NCBI RefSeq assembly: GCF_001680005.1
Contig: NC_033564.1
Span: 372,001 to 436,000 of the forward strand
Direction: 5' to 3'
Source of the DNA: Plasmodium coatneyi
Lineage: Eukaryota > Apicomplexa > Aconoidasida > Haemosporida > Plasmodiidae
Length of the DNA: 64,000 nucleotides
Notes under the pieces: generated by a model
Databases searched by the model: none
Seen by the model: only the letters and a program-made list of their open reading frames with translations
What the model was told of the DNA's origin: nothing
Translations under genes and position numbers: made by a program
Part shown: in pieces, positions 25,389 through 36,648 of the stretch
Position numbering within the stretch: the first letter of the stretch is position 1
How the letters are laid out: every line of letters begins with the position of its first letter

Positions 25389-26727
25389 GGGGGAAGTTCA
25401 ACAATGTTGCCTTCAGATGAAATATATGCTAAATTAGAACAAAAGGAAGAGTGTAATGTACCTCCAGGGAGAGGAGAAAAGAGCAAACATCAAATAGAGG
25501 ATAGTGTGAGGGTTGCGTTAAGTGTACGGGGCATCCATGATGAGACTTTCCCCAAACAAATTGTCAATGCTTGGTGTCGTGCATGTACAATGGAGAAGAC
25601 GGGGAAACCATCGGATTTTGACCCCTGTTATTTTTTATATTATTGGATAGGTAAAAAAATTAAGGAAGAGAAGCCTGAGGCGGAAGATTTTGCGGATGCC
25701 ATGAAAGCAGCTTACAAACATCTACATAGTTTTCAGTGTGGTAACAGTTGCACCAATATATATGAGGATATGAGTGAAAGCTTCTTGGATTGGGCAAAAA
25801 ATGTATGGGACTATGAATATAACAATAAAATTCTGCTGAAGGGCACAACGAATTGTAAAGCACGTTCCCTCAGTACAGAGTATAAGGACCTTTTGCAAAA
25901 AGCTAAAGATGCATATTCACAATTATGGGATAAATGTGGGGATAGTGCTGATAAGTACAGTAATGAATTCAAGAAAAGAAACGTGGACTGTAAGAAGAAG
26001 GAGGAATTACCAGAATTAGAGTGTCCTGCAGTACTTGAGGAGTCTTTCGAGGAAGAGGACTCTGACGAAGACGACGACGAGGATGAGGAAGAGACGCAAG
26101 TTGTTGCAGAAACTGTGCAGAAAGGACCTCTAGCTCGTGCCCAATCAGAGAATGCACTGCAAACCGAACTTACTCAGCATTCACATACATCATTACCCAC
26201 CAATACCAACATCCCTGCAGCCATATCTGGTACATTAGCAACGCTTGGAATAGGAGCTGCTTCTTTCTTTTTATATAAAGTAATAATTATTATTGAAAGT
26301 AATAATTATAATTAACACTATGTGTACATATTTATAATAATCCACATATATATATAATATATACATATTCCCTTCCACGCTTATGCCTTTTTTTTCCCCC
26401 ACTTCCTTTTATTTTATTTTTTAGTATAATCTTCTACCTTCATGGATCAGTAACCAATTTAAGGGATGCAGTAATAGTAGCAGCAGAAGAAGAAAAAGAT
26501 CTGTTGTACGTGAATTTGACACTCTAACTTCAACAAACGACGACACATCCACATTGTACACCACCGATGATTCCACAATAGGTCACGATTGCACAGGTGG
26601 TGTATCTACCATATATAATGGTGGTAGGCCAACAGCATCTAACAGAAGAACTGGAAGAACGGGAAGAGCAGGAAGAACAAATACGGCACAAAATAGGCGA
26701 AATAATATACATTATCATGCAACATAA
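25389..26727 (+). CDS. KIR protein 3 (PIR superfamily); exon 1 not found
   Basis: Exons 25389-26279 and 26425-26727 (1194 nt). The ectodomain carries CYFLYYWIGKKIKEE and spaced cysteines (FQCGNSCTNIYED, WDKCGDSA). An acidic run of Glu/Asp (about 20 residues near nucleotide 26040-26100) follows, then the membrane helix ISGTLATLGIGAASFFLYK. The tail exon begins YNLLPSWIS and has RRRKRSVVREFDTLT, STIYNGGRP and the end NNIHYHAT. Upstream, no ATG plus GT donor fits exon 1. The candidate acceptor TTTGTAG at 25382-25388 lies inside sequence that, in KIR-2, belongs to the 5' flank (AAATTCCATAT). The gene may have lost exon 1 and start at the in-frame ATG at 25404 (MLPSDEIYAKL). Confidence 0.85.
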
Positions 26728-27728
26728 TTGTTCCTCCTTTTTTTTCATTAATTCTGCATTACATATAATTCCCCCCCCCTAATAGCACACTACACCACAC
26801 TAACAACAACAACACACCACACTAACAACAACACCACACTAACACCACACCACACTAATACCACTCTAATAATAATACCACCACACCACACACTCTAACA
26901 ATAATACACCACCACACCACACACTCTAATAATAATATACTAATATACACTAATCCATATTTTTCCTTTAATATATAGAATAAAAAGATTTTTCCTCCTC
27001 CTTAATATTATTATAAGAAGGAAAAAGAAGAAAACATATTTTTAAGGAGGAATAAAACGTACTTTTAAAAAGACCCGAGAGGAAGAATATTCTCTGTAAA
27101 TATATGAACTATACTGTATATATAGGTTAGAAATTTTTTTTAATGAACAACCACCAGTCCTCCTTCACACCACCTCCCCCTCCTCCTCCCCCCTTTACTT
27201 TTTTAAAACATAACAATAGAAAACAAACATTAATTTTAAAAGAAGTACATACACAAATATTTTCTGCTCACAAAAGAAAGGAGGGTGGAGGAAGAGAAAA
27301 AAAAAAAAATTTGCACCCTTTCACCCTATCTTCCATTTTAATTATATATATGTGCACATATAATGACTTAATACGTATGTATATAATGTGTTACCCCTAC
27401 TCGAAAAATTAAACAACACATATATATTATTGAAGAAAAAAGAAGTGAAAATTTCACATTCCACACACTTCCACATTCATCCATCCCTATACTTCACACT
27501 TACAATCATAAAACAGGCAGGCATAAAATTTTGCACATACATACACTCCTTTTTCGTCTTATAATGAATGTATAAATATATATAAACAACCCTTCTTAAA
27601 GTAGAACATATATACAAAGAAGAATGTGTATATATACCACAAAAGGAAGGAAAAATAAAAATTTCAATATATAAATTCATCTTACTATACACAACAGAAG
27701 AAAGTATACACATCTGTGTATATAAACA
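26728..27728. other. KIR-3/KIR-4 intergenic spacer
   Basis: Begins with an (ACACCACACTAACA)-type array (26785-26950). It then holds AT-rich sequence, a CCTCC/CCCCC patch at 27150-27200 and an A run at 27299-27309. No gene seen. Confidence 0.5.
26785..26955. repeat. CACCACACTAACAACAA / CTAATAATAATA simple repeat
   Basis: Irregular tandem words ACACCACACTAACAAC and ACACTCTAATAATAATA in the 3' flank of KIR-3. Confidence 0.75.
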
Positions 27729-27834
27729 ATGTCATCGGTAAGGAAAAAAAAAATAGGCAGAAAAAACACTAGGGAGTGGAAATATAGGAGGAAGGAATAT
27801 GTATGAAGAATGTGTGTGTGTGAGAGGGACGAAT

Positions 27835-27879
<45 letters not shown>

Positions 27880-29272
27880 CATACACATATATATGCAGTT
27901 ATATATATATAGTTTCCACTCTTCCTTCCTACTTTCTGCCTGCCAATTATATATATATTTTCGCAGGACCAGCATTTACAGGAATTACCTTCATGGATTG
28001 ATTTCTATAATGAATTCGAAAAAGGAAGCACAAAGGAATGTGCAAGTGGAAGCACCATTGGCAATGTAGATAAAATCGGGACAAAGGTAAATATGGTTCT
28101 GAATACATTTCAAGGTGAAGCATATCCTATTATCAGGCATTATATTGATGGAATTATAAAAGGAGTGTGCTATGTGGACAACATGTATAAAAAGGGAGAA
28201 AAAATTTACGGCGAACTTTGCGATTTCCTTTATTATTGGATAGGTTATAAGTTATATCAGCATCCTACACCTGGCCAAATACGAAGTCCCCTACATCAGG
28301 TTTGTATGCATATAAAGGATGAGTATGAGAAACAGGGGTGCAAACTTATTTGCACTGATAACATTGAAAAGGAACCTTTCACTAATAGAAAAACACTATT
28401 CGACTTTTGGTATGACCATAGTGCTCTACGAACGCTCTTATGGAATAGTAAGTCCGTGGATGTGGAGAAATGTGAAATATACTTTAACAAAGTTAAATCA
28501 GCAAAGGATGCAATGGAAACATATTGTACAACGAACAAGAACTCTGATAATTATTGTAAAAACTTCTGGAATTTACGTAAGAATGACATCAAAGAGGAAC
28601 TAACTGAATTAACATCTGCACATAGAAATAAAGTGCAGGAAGCAGAACAACAAGCACAATCCATATCCACCCAATTAAACGAAGCTGAAAGTAAAGCGAG
28701 TGCTGCTTCTTCTCTTTCTTCTGCTTTTGGTACCTTAGCAGCATTAGAATTACCTGCACTCCTTTTCCTCGCATATAAGGTAAGAACTACAACAATAGTT
28801 GCAAAGTATAAAAACTAGTATTTTTCCCTCCTTAGACCTCCTTCCTTCCTTAGATCCTCCTTCCTTTCCTTCAGTCCTCCTTAGACCCCCTTCCTTCCAC
28901 CAGCCACCACTAACAAACTTCCTTCCACCAACCGCCACCCTAACAAACTTCCTTCCACCCCTAACACCCATCCCTTCCCTTCAGTATAAACCGTGGTCTT
29001 CTTGGTTTAGTAACCATTCTTCTGGAAATGGAGGAAGGAGCAACAGAAGGAAGAGATCAAGACAAGAACAATTTGACGAATTAACAGAAACTTCCACAAT
29101 AGGATACACGGACAATTCGGAAACAGGTTCTACGTTTGATCCCACAGTACAATCTGTGGCGCACACAACACCGTCTACCTACAGAGAAGGTAGAGCAGGA
29201 CGGGCAAGAACAAATTCCAATAATCATAATACACCGGGTCACCGGAACAATGTAGGTTACAGTCGGATGTAG
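27729..29272 (+). CDS. KIR protein 4 (PIR superfamily)
   Basis: Exons 27729-27737 (MSS, donor GTAAGG), 27967-28779 and 28985-29272 sum to 1110 nt (369 aa), all in phase 0. The ectodomain starts DQHLQELPSWIDFYNEF and carries CDFLYYWIGYKLYQH and about ten cysteines. It ends in a Gln/Ser/Ala-rich stalk and the helix AFGTLAALELPALLFLAYK. The tail exon reads YKPWSSWFSNH..., then NRRKRSRQEQFDELTETS and ends NNVGYSRM. This is the clearest KIR model of the four because the nine-base first exon is explicit. Intron 1 contains an (AT)n run at 27843-27876; intron 2 contains the island's CCTTCCTTCCACCAACC repeat. Confidence 0.93.
28824..28984. repeat. CCTCCTTCCTTCCACCAACCACC repeat in KIR-4 intron 2
   Basis: Pyrimidine-rich low-complexity sequence with words CTCCTTAGACC, CTTCCTTCCACC and CCCTAACAAACTTCC filling most of the intron. 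It belongs to the same word family as the arrays at 34.7-35.1 and 40.6-41.6 kb. Confidence 0.8.
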
Positions 29273-29809
29273 AACACACATTTGGAATGTAACACATTGG
29301 AATGTTGAATGAGTGTGTGCCCTCTCCCTCAAGGGAGGGGGACGCATAAATAACACCGTGAACACAATTTATATACAGTTTAAGAAACAAAAAAAGAGAC
29401 ACTTCCTTCTTTTTTCATTTTTTTTTCCTTCCTTCTTTCTTTTATTCATTCCTTCTTTTCTTCACATTTCCTTCCCTGTGTTTCTTTTACATTTTTATGT
29501 TTAAATAACAACTTGAGATAAGGTACTCCGAAAAAGGGACGCGGAAAAACCAAAAAGGTGCTGACCTCTTTAAAGAAGTGTTTATTTTAAAAAAAAAAAA
29601 AAAAATTTATAAAGTCAAAATTTTTATAACAGAATAAATAAGCATTTTTTAATTCTTCAATAAAGAAGAAATTTATACCAAACAAATCAAAATAAAGTGA
29701 AGGAGGAAAATATTTTCACTTCCACATATATGAGGTGCACACGAACATGTAAACACTTCCATACAATACAAAACAAAAAGAAAAAAAGAAAAAAAGTATT
29801 TACTACACC
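29273..29809. other. Convergent spacer between KIR-4 and SICAvar tail
   Basis: The KIR-type 3' flank (TTTGGAATGTAACACATTGG) comes first. A T/C-rich stretch follows at about 29405-29500, then the block 29525-29705 that resembles 24105-24330. The KIRs (+) and SICA genes (-) face each other here. Confidence 0.5.
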
Positions 29810-30213
29810 CTAAAACCCGGAATCTGAAACTTGGAACCTGCTCCGTTAGAACACCTTCCATAGAAATCTTTTCCATAGGAACATCAAACTTGGAATCTTC
29901 CTCCTTAGGAACAGAGTCTTCCTTCCCTAAACCCGGAATCTGAACTGCAAACCTGTCCTTTAGGAACAAAGGTCTTCCTGCCTAAACCCGGAATCTGAAC
30001 TTGGAACCTGTTCCCTAGGGACAAAGTATTCCTCCCTAAACCCGGAGTCTGAACTAGGAACTTCTTTACTGGGAACCTGTTCCATAGGAACATCTTCTGT
30101 AGGAATAAAGTCTTCCTCTCCAAACCCGGAATCTGAAACTTGGAACCTCCTCATTAGGAACATCATCCTTACGAACATCAACGAAAAGAACACTTTCCTC
30201 AGGAACTTGTTCA
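29810..30213 (-). pseudogene. Out-of-frame remnant of the SICAvar cytoplasmic tail repeats
   Basis: Downstream of the SICAvar stop at 30214 the minus strand keeps coding-like copies of the SICA tail repeat (VPSSDSGFREE-type), but in shifting frames. On the plus strand the marker word CCCGG(A/G)(A/G)TCTGAA recurs near 29817, 29934, 29985, 30037, 30125 and 30241. Segments such as VPMEQVPSKEVPSSDSGF and VPREQVPSSDSGF are legible but joined by single-base frameshifts and stops. This is decayed former tail, now 3' untranslated or non-transcribed. Confidence 0.7.
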
Positions 30214-31097
30214 TTAAGAAGAAAGTCTTCCTTCCCTAAGCCCGGGATCTGAACTTGGAACCTGTTCCTTAGGAACATCAACCATAGGAAGTTGTTCCTT
30301 AGGAACTTTTTCTTCTTTTATAAATTCGCTTCCCATAAATTCTTGAACCAAAATTTCAAAAAAGTCTTCCTGAACCAGTTTGGTGTTCCCTTTTTGACAT
30401 TCGTCTAAGACTTCTAAATGAATATCAATAATCATGCGGCGACGTACACCACGGCGACGACCACCAGCACGTTTTTTCCTCCTTTTTTTAGGAGTAGAAC
30501 GAGGTTCGCGTTCCTTTACTAAGGTATATTCATGTGGACCATCTGCCTGGTCATCCACATGGTCAACAATCTGCTGTCCTAAGGGAAGTGGTCCACGTAG
30601 TTGATGCTCCCTTCTGTAACGCTTTCTTTCCTTACGAAGCATTCCAAAATACTAAGCAAAAAAAAAAAAAAAAAAAAAAAATGTTTCTTTAATAGGGGTG
30701 TGAAATGTTTGTTCACCGAACAATAAATCCTACAAACACACACCCTACAATGCAAAATGCTATACACATCCCCTAAATCTGTGAAATCCTACACACACAC
30801 ACCCTACAATGCAAAATCCTACAAACACCACCCTAAAATGCGAAATCATACACACGTACCCTAAAATGCGAAATCCTACACACATACACCCTAAAATGCG
30901 AAATCTTACACACACACACCACTAAAGTGCGAAATCCTACACACACACATTCTAAAACACGAAATCCTACACACATCCTGAAACACGGAACCCTCAATCT
31001 TCTTTTTTTTTTCTTTCTTTTCTTTTTTCTTTTAATTTTTTTTTTTTTTTGGTTTGCCATTTTGCATAACTTTTTCTTCCCAGCACGAAGAAGGAAT

Positions 31098-31128
<31 letters not shown>

Positions 31129-33864
31129 TTTTCTTCTTTCCTTTTCTTTCTTTTTTTCTTTTTTTTTTTTTTCTTTTTGTTTTTGTTTTTCTTTTTTTCT
31201 CTTACCTTCCAGAGTAAGTAGGTCATAACAGAAATACCAATCGCGGCAGGAGCAAGAGGGAGATAAGGAAGGACAGGGTTGTCCTTCATGTCAGTAAGTG
31301 GTTCAGCCTTCGGTGTTGCTGGGGCACCCTTCCTTTGATCACCACCTCCACCAAGAGCAGCACCTGCAGCATCACTTGATGAGGAACTGCTACTACTGCT
31401 GGAGGATGGGGCATCGCGGTTGTCGTCCTTAGTAGGAGTTGATTCAACTTCGTCAGTTACTTTTTCTTCACTGCCGCTCTGTATTCCTTGTGGACCTGGT
31501 TCTTCAGGCTCCTGTTCACCTAGGAATTGAGTAAAATAATAAAAGAGTGTTGGTTTCAGTGTGATCATATAAGGGGGTGATATGCCAGATTTAGTAATTT
31601 GAACAATGGCAGTGGAAGTTATGATGGAAGTTGAAATGAATGTGATCCCATCAAGATGGGGTACTGTAGTAGTTAATGAAAATAAAGGTAACCGTGTCCA
31701 GTTCCTGTGGAGAAGGTGTATGTGTGTCCTTACCTGGTTGTGTTTGCTCAGTGTCTTCGGACATTGCTTTCTTTTCAGGAACAACTTCTTTTGGTGGTTC
31801 AGGAACTTTGGCAGGTGGTGCATCTGCCGCTTCAGCTGGTTTAGACCCCCCTCCTCCTTCCTCCTGTTTTATTCCTTCAGCAACCTTCTGAACAGTTTCT
31901 ATCATTTTGTTCAGATTTTCATCACCGAGGAAGACGCGATCAGTCGGTTCTGGCTGATCAGTCCGTGCACGGATAGGATGATCCCATTTAGCCCTATCCA
32001 CACACCAAGTTTTATCGCTAGTTGTTTCTTTAATCTTATTATGCAACGCGTTTGTTTCAAATAGGTCGTAGTACGGGTCATCTGGCTTATCCCTCCGTCC
32101 CGTATAAGAAATGATAATTGCATCATCATAAGTACATTTAACATAGTTCATCTGTGGATGCAGGTCCCCCCTCACACTTTTAACTCGGCTAAGGGCCTCT
32201 TCTATGACCTTCCTGGGGACACAGAACCATCGCATATACCACATCCATGCTTTTAATAAATCACATACAGGAATTCCATTCACGATTTTTTGACATGCAG
32301 GTTGATCCTGCTCCTGCTTCTGGTTTTTGTCTTCATATTTCTTTTGAACGGCTGTCGTTAATATTATATTTCTTACCATAATTTCACAAAATGGTCCATA
32401 CGTTTCCATGTCTACTCCTTCCTTAGCCACAGCATCATCATCAGGCTTGCATAATGCTAAGAAGGGTCCGAGTTCCTCATACTGTTTCTTGTCTTCATTA
32501 GACACATCCTTCGAAAAACGTGTGAACCATTCCCCAATAGTGGCTGTAAGGAAGGAAGGTTGTTAGGCGTGGTAGATTTGTTGTTAGGTGATAGGTGGGT
32601 TGTTAGGTAGGTGGTAGGTTGTCGTCGTTAGGGGTGTTAGGGTGGTGGAAGGAGGTGTTTTGTACTACTTTACTTACGTGAATCACTTATAGTAGACATA
32701 GTTTTTTTTATTTCCTTATTCTCGAGGAGCATTTTGTTCATTTTTTGTCGTAGGTCGTCCGTCCCAACAGTGTAAGTAGCACAGTCGTCCCACACACATT
32801 GATCGCATTTATTATTTTCACCACTCTTGCACGCAGTTGTGTAAAGCTCCTCATGGATAGTAAAAGCCTCTTTAACAGTTTCCCCCATGATAGAACATTT
32901 GCTTTTTATTTCCTGAGCGTACAAATTTAACATGAGGCAACCTATTGTTTGCTCAAAATTGGGATTGTCTGTATGGTTGTTCTTATTTTCACTTGATTCA
33001 GGCTTAATACCATATATACCCCTCAACCCTTTAACAATGTTATTACATGCTGTCTTTTCGCTAGGAGTTAGTGTACGAGTGTTGTGCGTAATTTTCTCGC
33101 ATAGATCAACGTCTGTTTCTTCCTTTTTGCCTAAGGCATCAGCTAATTTCTTCATTACATCCTTGATTTTGCCCTCAATTTGATCCTGCACATACAAGAA
33201 AAGGAGAGAAGAAACATATATTTTTTGTTCGTATGAACACAGAAAATTTATAGTCCCCCCCCCTTTGTTAATATATAGAAGGTGCACAATTCCATGAGTT
33301 ATCCTTAACTGCAGTGAAGAATATTGCTTCTTACCCATTCTAACTTCCCCCCTCTATTCTGAGACAATTGCTCCATTACTTTATTTAAACGTGTCTGAAA
33401 ATCAGTAGTGCAGGTCCTGCCACGACCTGAGGGTGATGAACTGGATACGGCAGGGGGGACTAGGCCACGTACCCCATCTTTGAATTCTATATGTAAATGT
33501 TCACCATCTCCGCTTGACATATATATGAAGGGGGAAAATATAAGTGAGAGAAAGAGAGAAGAGTACTTTTTTTTTTTTTTTGCCGTACAACTACTATTTT
33601 TTTAAAGCATACATATATATATGCGTATATATAGTTATATATATATAAATAATCGTAATTGTAAGCATACTCTTCATCTGGAACATGCTTTATTTGTACT
33701 CCAGGTTGTTCATTGAGAGTTAGTACAACGTCTCTCTTCCTGCGTCGAGGAACTTTGTTAGTTTCATTGTTTGTTCCACTTTCTTCATTACGCGCAACAT
33801 GTTCCGCTTCTTCCGCTGCCTCCTTCGTATGGTCTTGTTCACATTCACTCTTCGACGGAGCCAT
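30214..33864 (-). CDS. Short SICAvar-type variant antigen (SICA-1), truncated tail
   Basis: Six minus-strand exons: 33671-33864, 33335-33512, 32678-33185, 31734-32543, 31206-31519 and 30214-30651, together 2442 nt (813 aa), with phases 2,0,1,1,0. Exon 1 starts MAPSK and has no signal peptide. Exon 3 is a cysteine-rich domain (KCDQCVWDDCATY). Exon 4 is a SICA CRD (FCEIMVRNIILTT, VCDLLKAWMWYMRWFC). Exon 5 carries a poly-Ser stalk and the SICA membrane helix PYLPLAPAAIGISVMTYLLWK. Exon 6 is the SICA_C tail (KRYRREHQLRGP, VDDQADGPHEYTLVKERE, IIDIHLEVLDECQKG, FFEILVQEFMGSEF) and stops after one repeat unit because of a frameshift. SICA antigens are displayed on infected red cells and vary antigenically. 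It is short for the family, whose large members have ten or more exons. Confidence 0.9.
30720..30990. repeat. GCGAAATCCTACACACACACCCTAAA tandem repeat in SICA-1 intron 5
   Basis: About nine diverged copies, 26-34 bp, of AAATCCTACACACAC(A)CCCTAAAATGC. Long T runs (31017-31190) follow on the exon-5 side. The repeat is transcribed as intron sequence of the SICA-1 gene. Confidence 0.8.
32544..32677. repeat. GGTTGTTAGG-type repeat in SICA-1 intron 3
   Basis: On the plus strand it reads GGAAGGAAGGTTGTTAGG..., GGTGGTAGG and GGGTGTTAGGGTGG; on the gene's strand it is CCTAACAACCTTCCTTCC. The entire 134-bp intron is this word. Confidence 0.8.
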
Positions 33865-35468
33865 TTTTACCATTTTTTATCTCACCACCACTATTTATTC
33901 AATGAATGCAATCGTTACTTACTAAATGGAAAATAGTACTTCACTAAGTACCTACATGTGTGTACAACAAAAGGTACATACATTCATTCTTCCTTTCTTC
34001 TATACACCTCAAGCCTTCCTCCTATACACCTTCCTCCTTTACACCTTAAACCTTCCTTCTTTACACCTCTTTTTTTTTTCTTTCCTCTTAAACCTTCTTT
34101 TTTTTTTTTTTCTTTAGACTTTCCTTCTTCTTTTTTTACTTCCTTAAACATTCCTTCTTTACACTTTTTCTTTAAACTTCTTTTTCTTTTTTAATCTTCC
34201 TTCTTTACACTTTTTCATTAACCTTCTTTTTCTTTTTAAATCTTCCTTCTTTACACCTTAAAACTTCCTTCTTTAAACCCGAAACCTTCCTTCCACCTTG
34301 TACCCCTAACAACCTTCCCACTTTACACCTTTTCTTCTTACTCTTCTTTCTTAAACCTTCTTCTTCCTTACACCTTCCTTCTTTACACCTTTTCTTCTTT
34401 ACACCTTCCTTCTTCTTTTTTTCTTCTTCCTTAAACCTTCCTTTTTTTTTACCTGAACCTTCCTTCTTGTTTTTTCTCTTCCTTAAACCTTCCTTCTTCT
34501 CCTTAAATCTTCTTCCTTCCTTACACCTTTTCTTTTTTTTTTTTCCTTTAAGCTTTCCTTCTTTACACCTTCCTCCTTTTTTTCTTTAAACCTTCCTTCC
34601 TTTACATCTTCTATTTTTTTACCAAACTTTTTTTTTTTTCTTCTTCTTTTTTTTTTATACACCCTTCGGGTGTACCCCTCCCTAAAGGAAGTGATCTTCC
34701 TTCCACTAACCACCTAACAACATCATTGCAACAACCCTAAAATCCTTCACTCTAATACCCTTACACTCCTTCATTCTACCACCTTCAACAAACTAACACC
34801 CCTTCGCACATTTACCACCTTCCTTCCACCTATCACCCCTATGTGCACCCCTATGTGCACCCCTCTGCACACTTTTCCTAACAACCTTCCTACCTTCAAC
34901 CCTAACAACCCAACTACCACTCCTGAGTGCACCCCCCTGTACACTTCCTTACACCTACCATCCCTAAGTGCACCATGCTGCAGAGTTCCATAAGCATACT
35001 TCATTCCCTCCACCCTTAACAAACTTCCTTCCACCACCCTACAACCCTAACAACCCTAACAACCCTATCACCACTAACAACTATCCTTCCACCTACCATC
35101 CTCAACAAACTAACACCCCTTCCTTCCACCCCTAACACACAAATGCGCACCATCGTGCACACATTCCTTCCTCCCTTCAATTTTTTTTCTTTTTTTTTTT
35201 TTTTTTTTTCTATCACAAAAAGGAGGCATCTCTTCTGCACAAAGTGTTTCTCACGTAGACCACAGATATGTCATGTCCTAACAACCGGATTGTTCATGCC
35301 AACCCCCTTCGCATTTACTCCAAGTGAGCGTAAGATATCACACTGTTATGATCTACCACCACTGCGCAAAAATTGTAACCTCATCGTGGCGTTATCCGTT
35401 AGGGGAAGTAAAATTTCCTACTCAACATCTATAACTGCATACATATAGCAAGCACACCTGTCCCCCAA
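33865..35468. other. SICA-1 upstream region and long low-complexity arrays
   Basis: The first about 100 bp (33865-33960) matches the sequence upstream of the second SICA gene (TTTATCTCA(C/T)CACCACT...TATTCAAT), so it is probably the SICA promoter/5' UTR. Then 33990-34680 is (CTTCCTTCTTTACACC)n and 34690-35140 is (CTAACAACCTTCCTTCCACC)n with short AACCCT words. No gene seen. Confidence 0.6.
33990..35140. repeat. CTTCCTTCTTTACACC and CTAACAACCTTCCTTCCACC arrays
   Basis: The left part (33990-34680) repeats AAACCTTCCTTCTTTACACC with T runs. The right part (34690-35140) repeats CACCCCTAACAACCTTCCTTCC, with an interstitial AACCCTAACAACCCTAACAA at about 35042-35062. Confidence 0.8.
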
Positions 35469-36320
35469 ATGAATAAAAACTTCGCGCAAATATTGGAGGA
35501 TTTTGTATCGGATGGGAAGAGAAAACACAGAGGGCATGATGGTGACTGCATGAATGAGGAGAACATCCCACATTTTATGAAACAGGACGGATCTAACTTG
35601 TTCAATGATGATATAGGGAAGAAATTAGGAAAAGAAAACATTCTCAAATATACAGAATATTCATTAAGTAGCCTCTACATGTCAGACAATCAAATTTCCT
35701 TAGAAGAAGATCCGAAATATGAAACGTTTATAAATATAATAACCAAAGCATCTGACGTTAATAACGAATATAAGTGGGTGGATGATTATTTCAAATATGA
35801 GGTGAAAGAAGAATTGAATATATTAACACCACAGTCGCAAGACAGAGATTTTCTGTTTAGGAAATATTTACAACCAAGTCAGTTAAAAAATATTTGCCTA
35901 CTAAGAAAATATGAACAAGCAGCCATTTCCAAAACGCCGGAAAAAAATAAAGTGGATGCTAAAATTGTGTCTGAGTATATTGTTCACGATAGTTACAGGA
36001 AAATAATGAAGGCAATAAATTTCAAATTGAGTCATAGGATTTTTACACAAGTACGTACTTTTCACAGTAAATATGGAAACAGCGATGACATAGTCATACT
36101 GGTCATGCGGTATTACAAGGATGAGAATTTTCTCCATCCACTTTTTCACGACAGGGCACTTGTTCAAATAAAGTCCTATTTAAATGATAATAAATACGCC
36201 GATATGACGCAGAAGAATTTGCTAAACTACACAGAGATTTTCAAGCCGTATGTCTCACTCAGAAAAGTGGAAAACAACTTCATGGAGCAAATTAAGGACA
36301 GATATTATGGCGCCTTTTAA
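35469..36320 (+). CDS. Unrecognised 283-residue protein inside the antigen island
   Basis: A single-exon frame starting MNKNFAQILEDFVSDGKRK and ending MEQIKDRYYGAF. It is not low-complexity: charged and aromatic residues are mixed as in a folded, mainly helical soluble protein, with segments such as YKWVDDYFKYEVKEELNIL, VDAKIVSEYIVHDSYRK and DDIVILVMRYYKDENF. I see no signal peptide, no membrane helix, no clear PEXEL motif, and no KIR, SICA or PHIST signature. It sits between two minus-strand SICA genes and converges with the second one, 328 bp from its stop. It could be a conserved single-copy gene stranded within the island, or a member of a small lineage-specific family. Confidence 0.75.
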   Translation: MNKNFAQILEDFVSDGKRKHRGHDGDCMNEENIPHFMKQDGSNLFNDDIGKKLGKENILKYTEYSLSSLYMSDNQISLEEDPKYETFINIITKASDVNNEYKWVDDYFKYEVKEELNILTPQSQDRDFLFRKYLQPSQLKNICLLRKYEQAAISKTPEKNKVDAKIVSEYIVHDSYRKIMKAINFKLSHRIFTQVRTFHSKYGNSDDIVILVMRYYKDENFLHPLFHDRALVQIKSYLNDNKYADMTQKNLLNYTEIFKPYVSLRKVENNFMEQIKDRYYGAF

Positions 36321-36648
36321 ATGTTCCTCTCATAATTTCTGCCTCTGTAGGGAGATATTTCCTTTCTACAAGGGACACATCCTTCATCCTGCAAGGGATA
36401 TGTACTGCTTCCTGCAAAGAGCAGAATAGAATATTTGGCGAGTGTCCCCTTATTAAATATGTAGATACCTGTCATAATGCTGCAGGAATAGTTAGCATGT
36501 ATGTACATTTCCTGAGTATTACATTTGCACAGGTTCCACATGTAGGACTGTACAGGTAGATAAGAGACTATTCTTGGTAACGCATGGAATGCAGTGAATA
36601 TAATACTCTGCCAACATATATGTGTTTTTTCCGTAGGGAAGAATCGCA
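36321..36648. other. Convergent 3' spacer
   Basis: 328 bp between the stops of the 283-residue gene (+) and the SICA-KIR gene (-). No repeats or ORFs of note. Confidence 0.5.

Noticed and set aside
27143..27412. 89-codon ORF between KIR-3 and KIR-4
   Set aside because: Pro and Lys runs from CCTCC and A tracts; no KIR resemblance.
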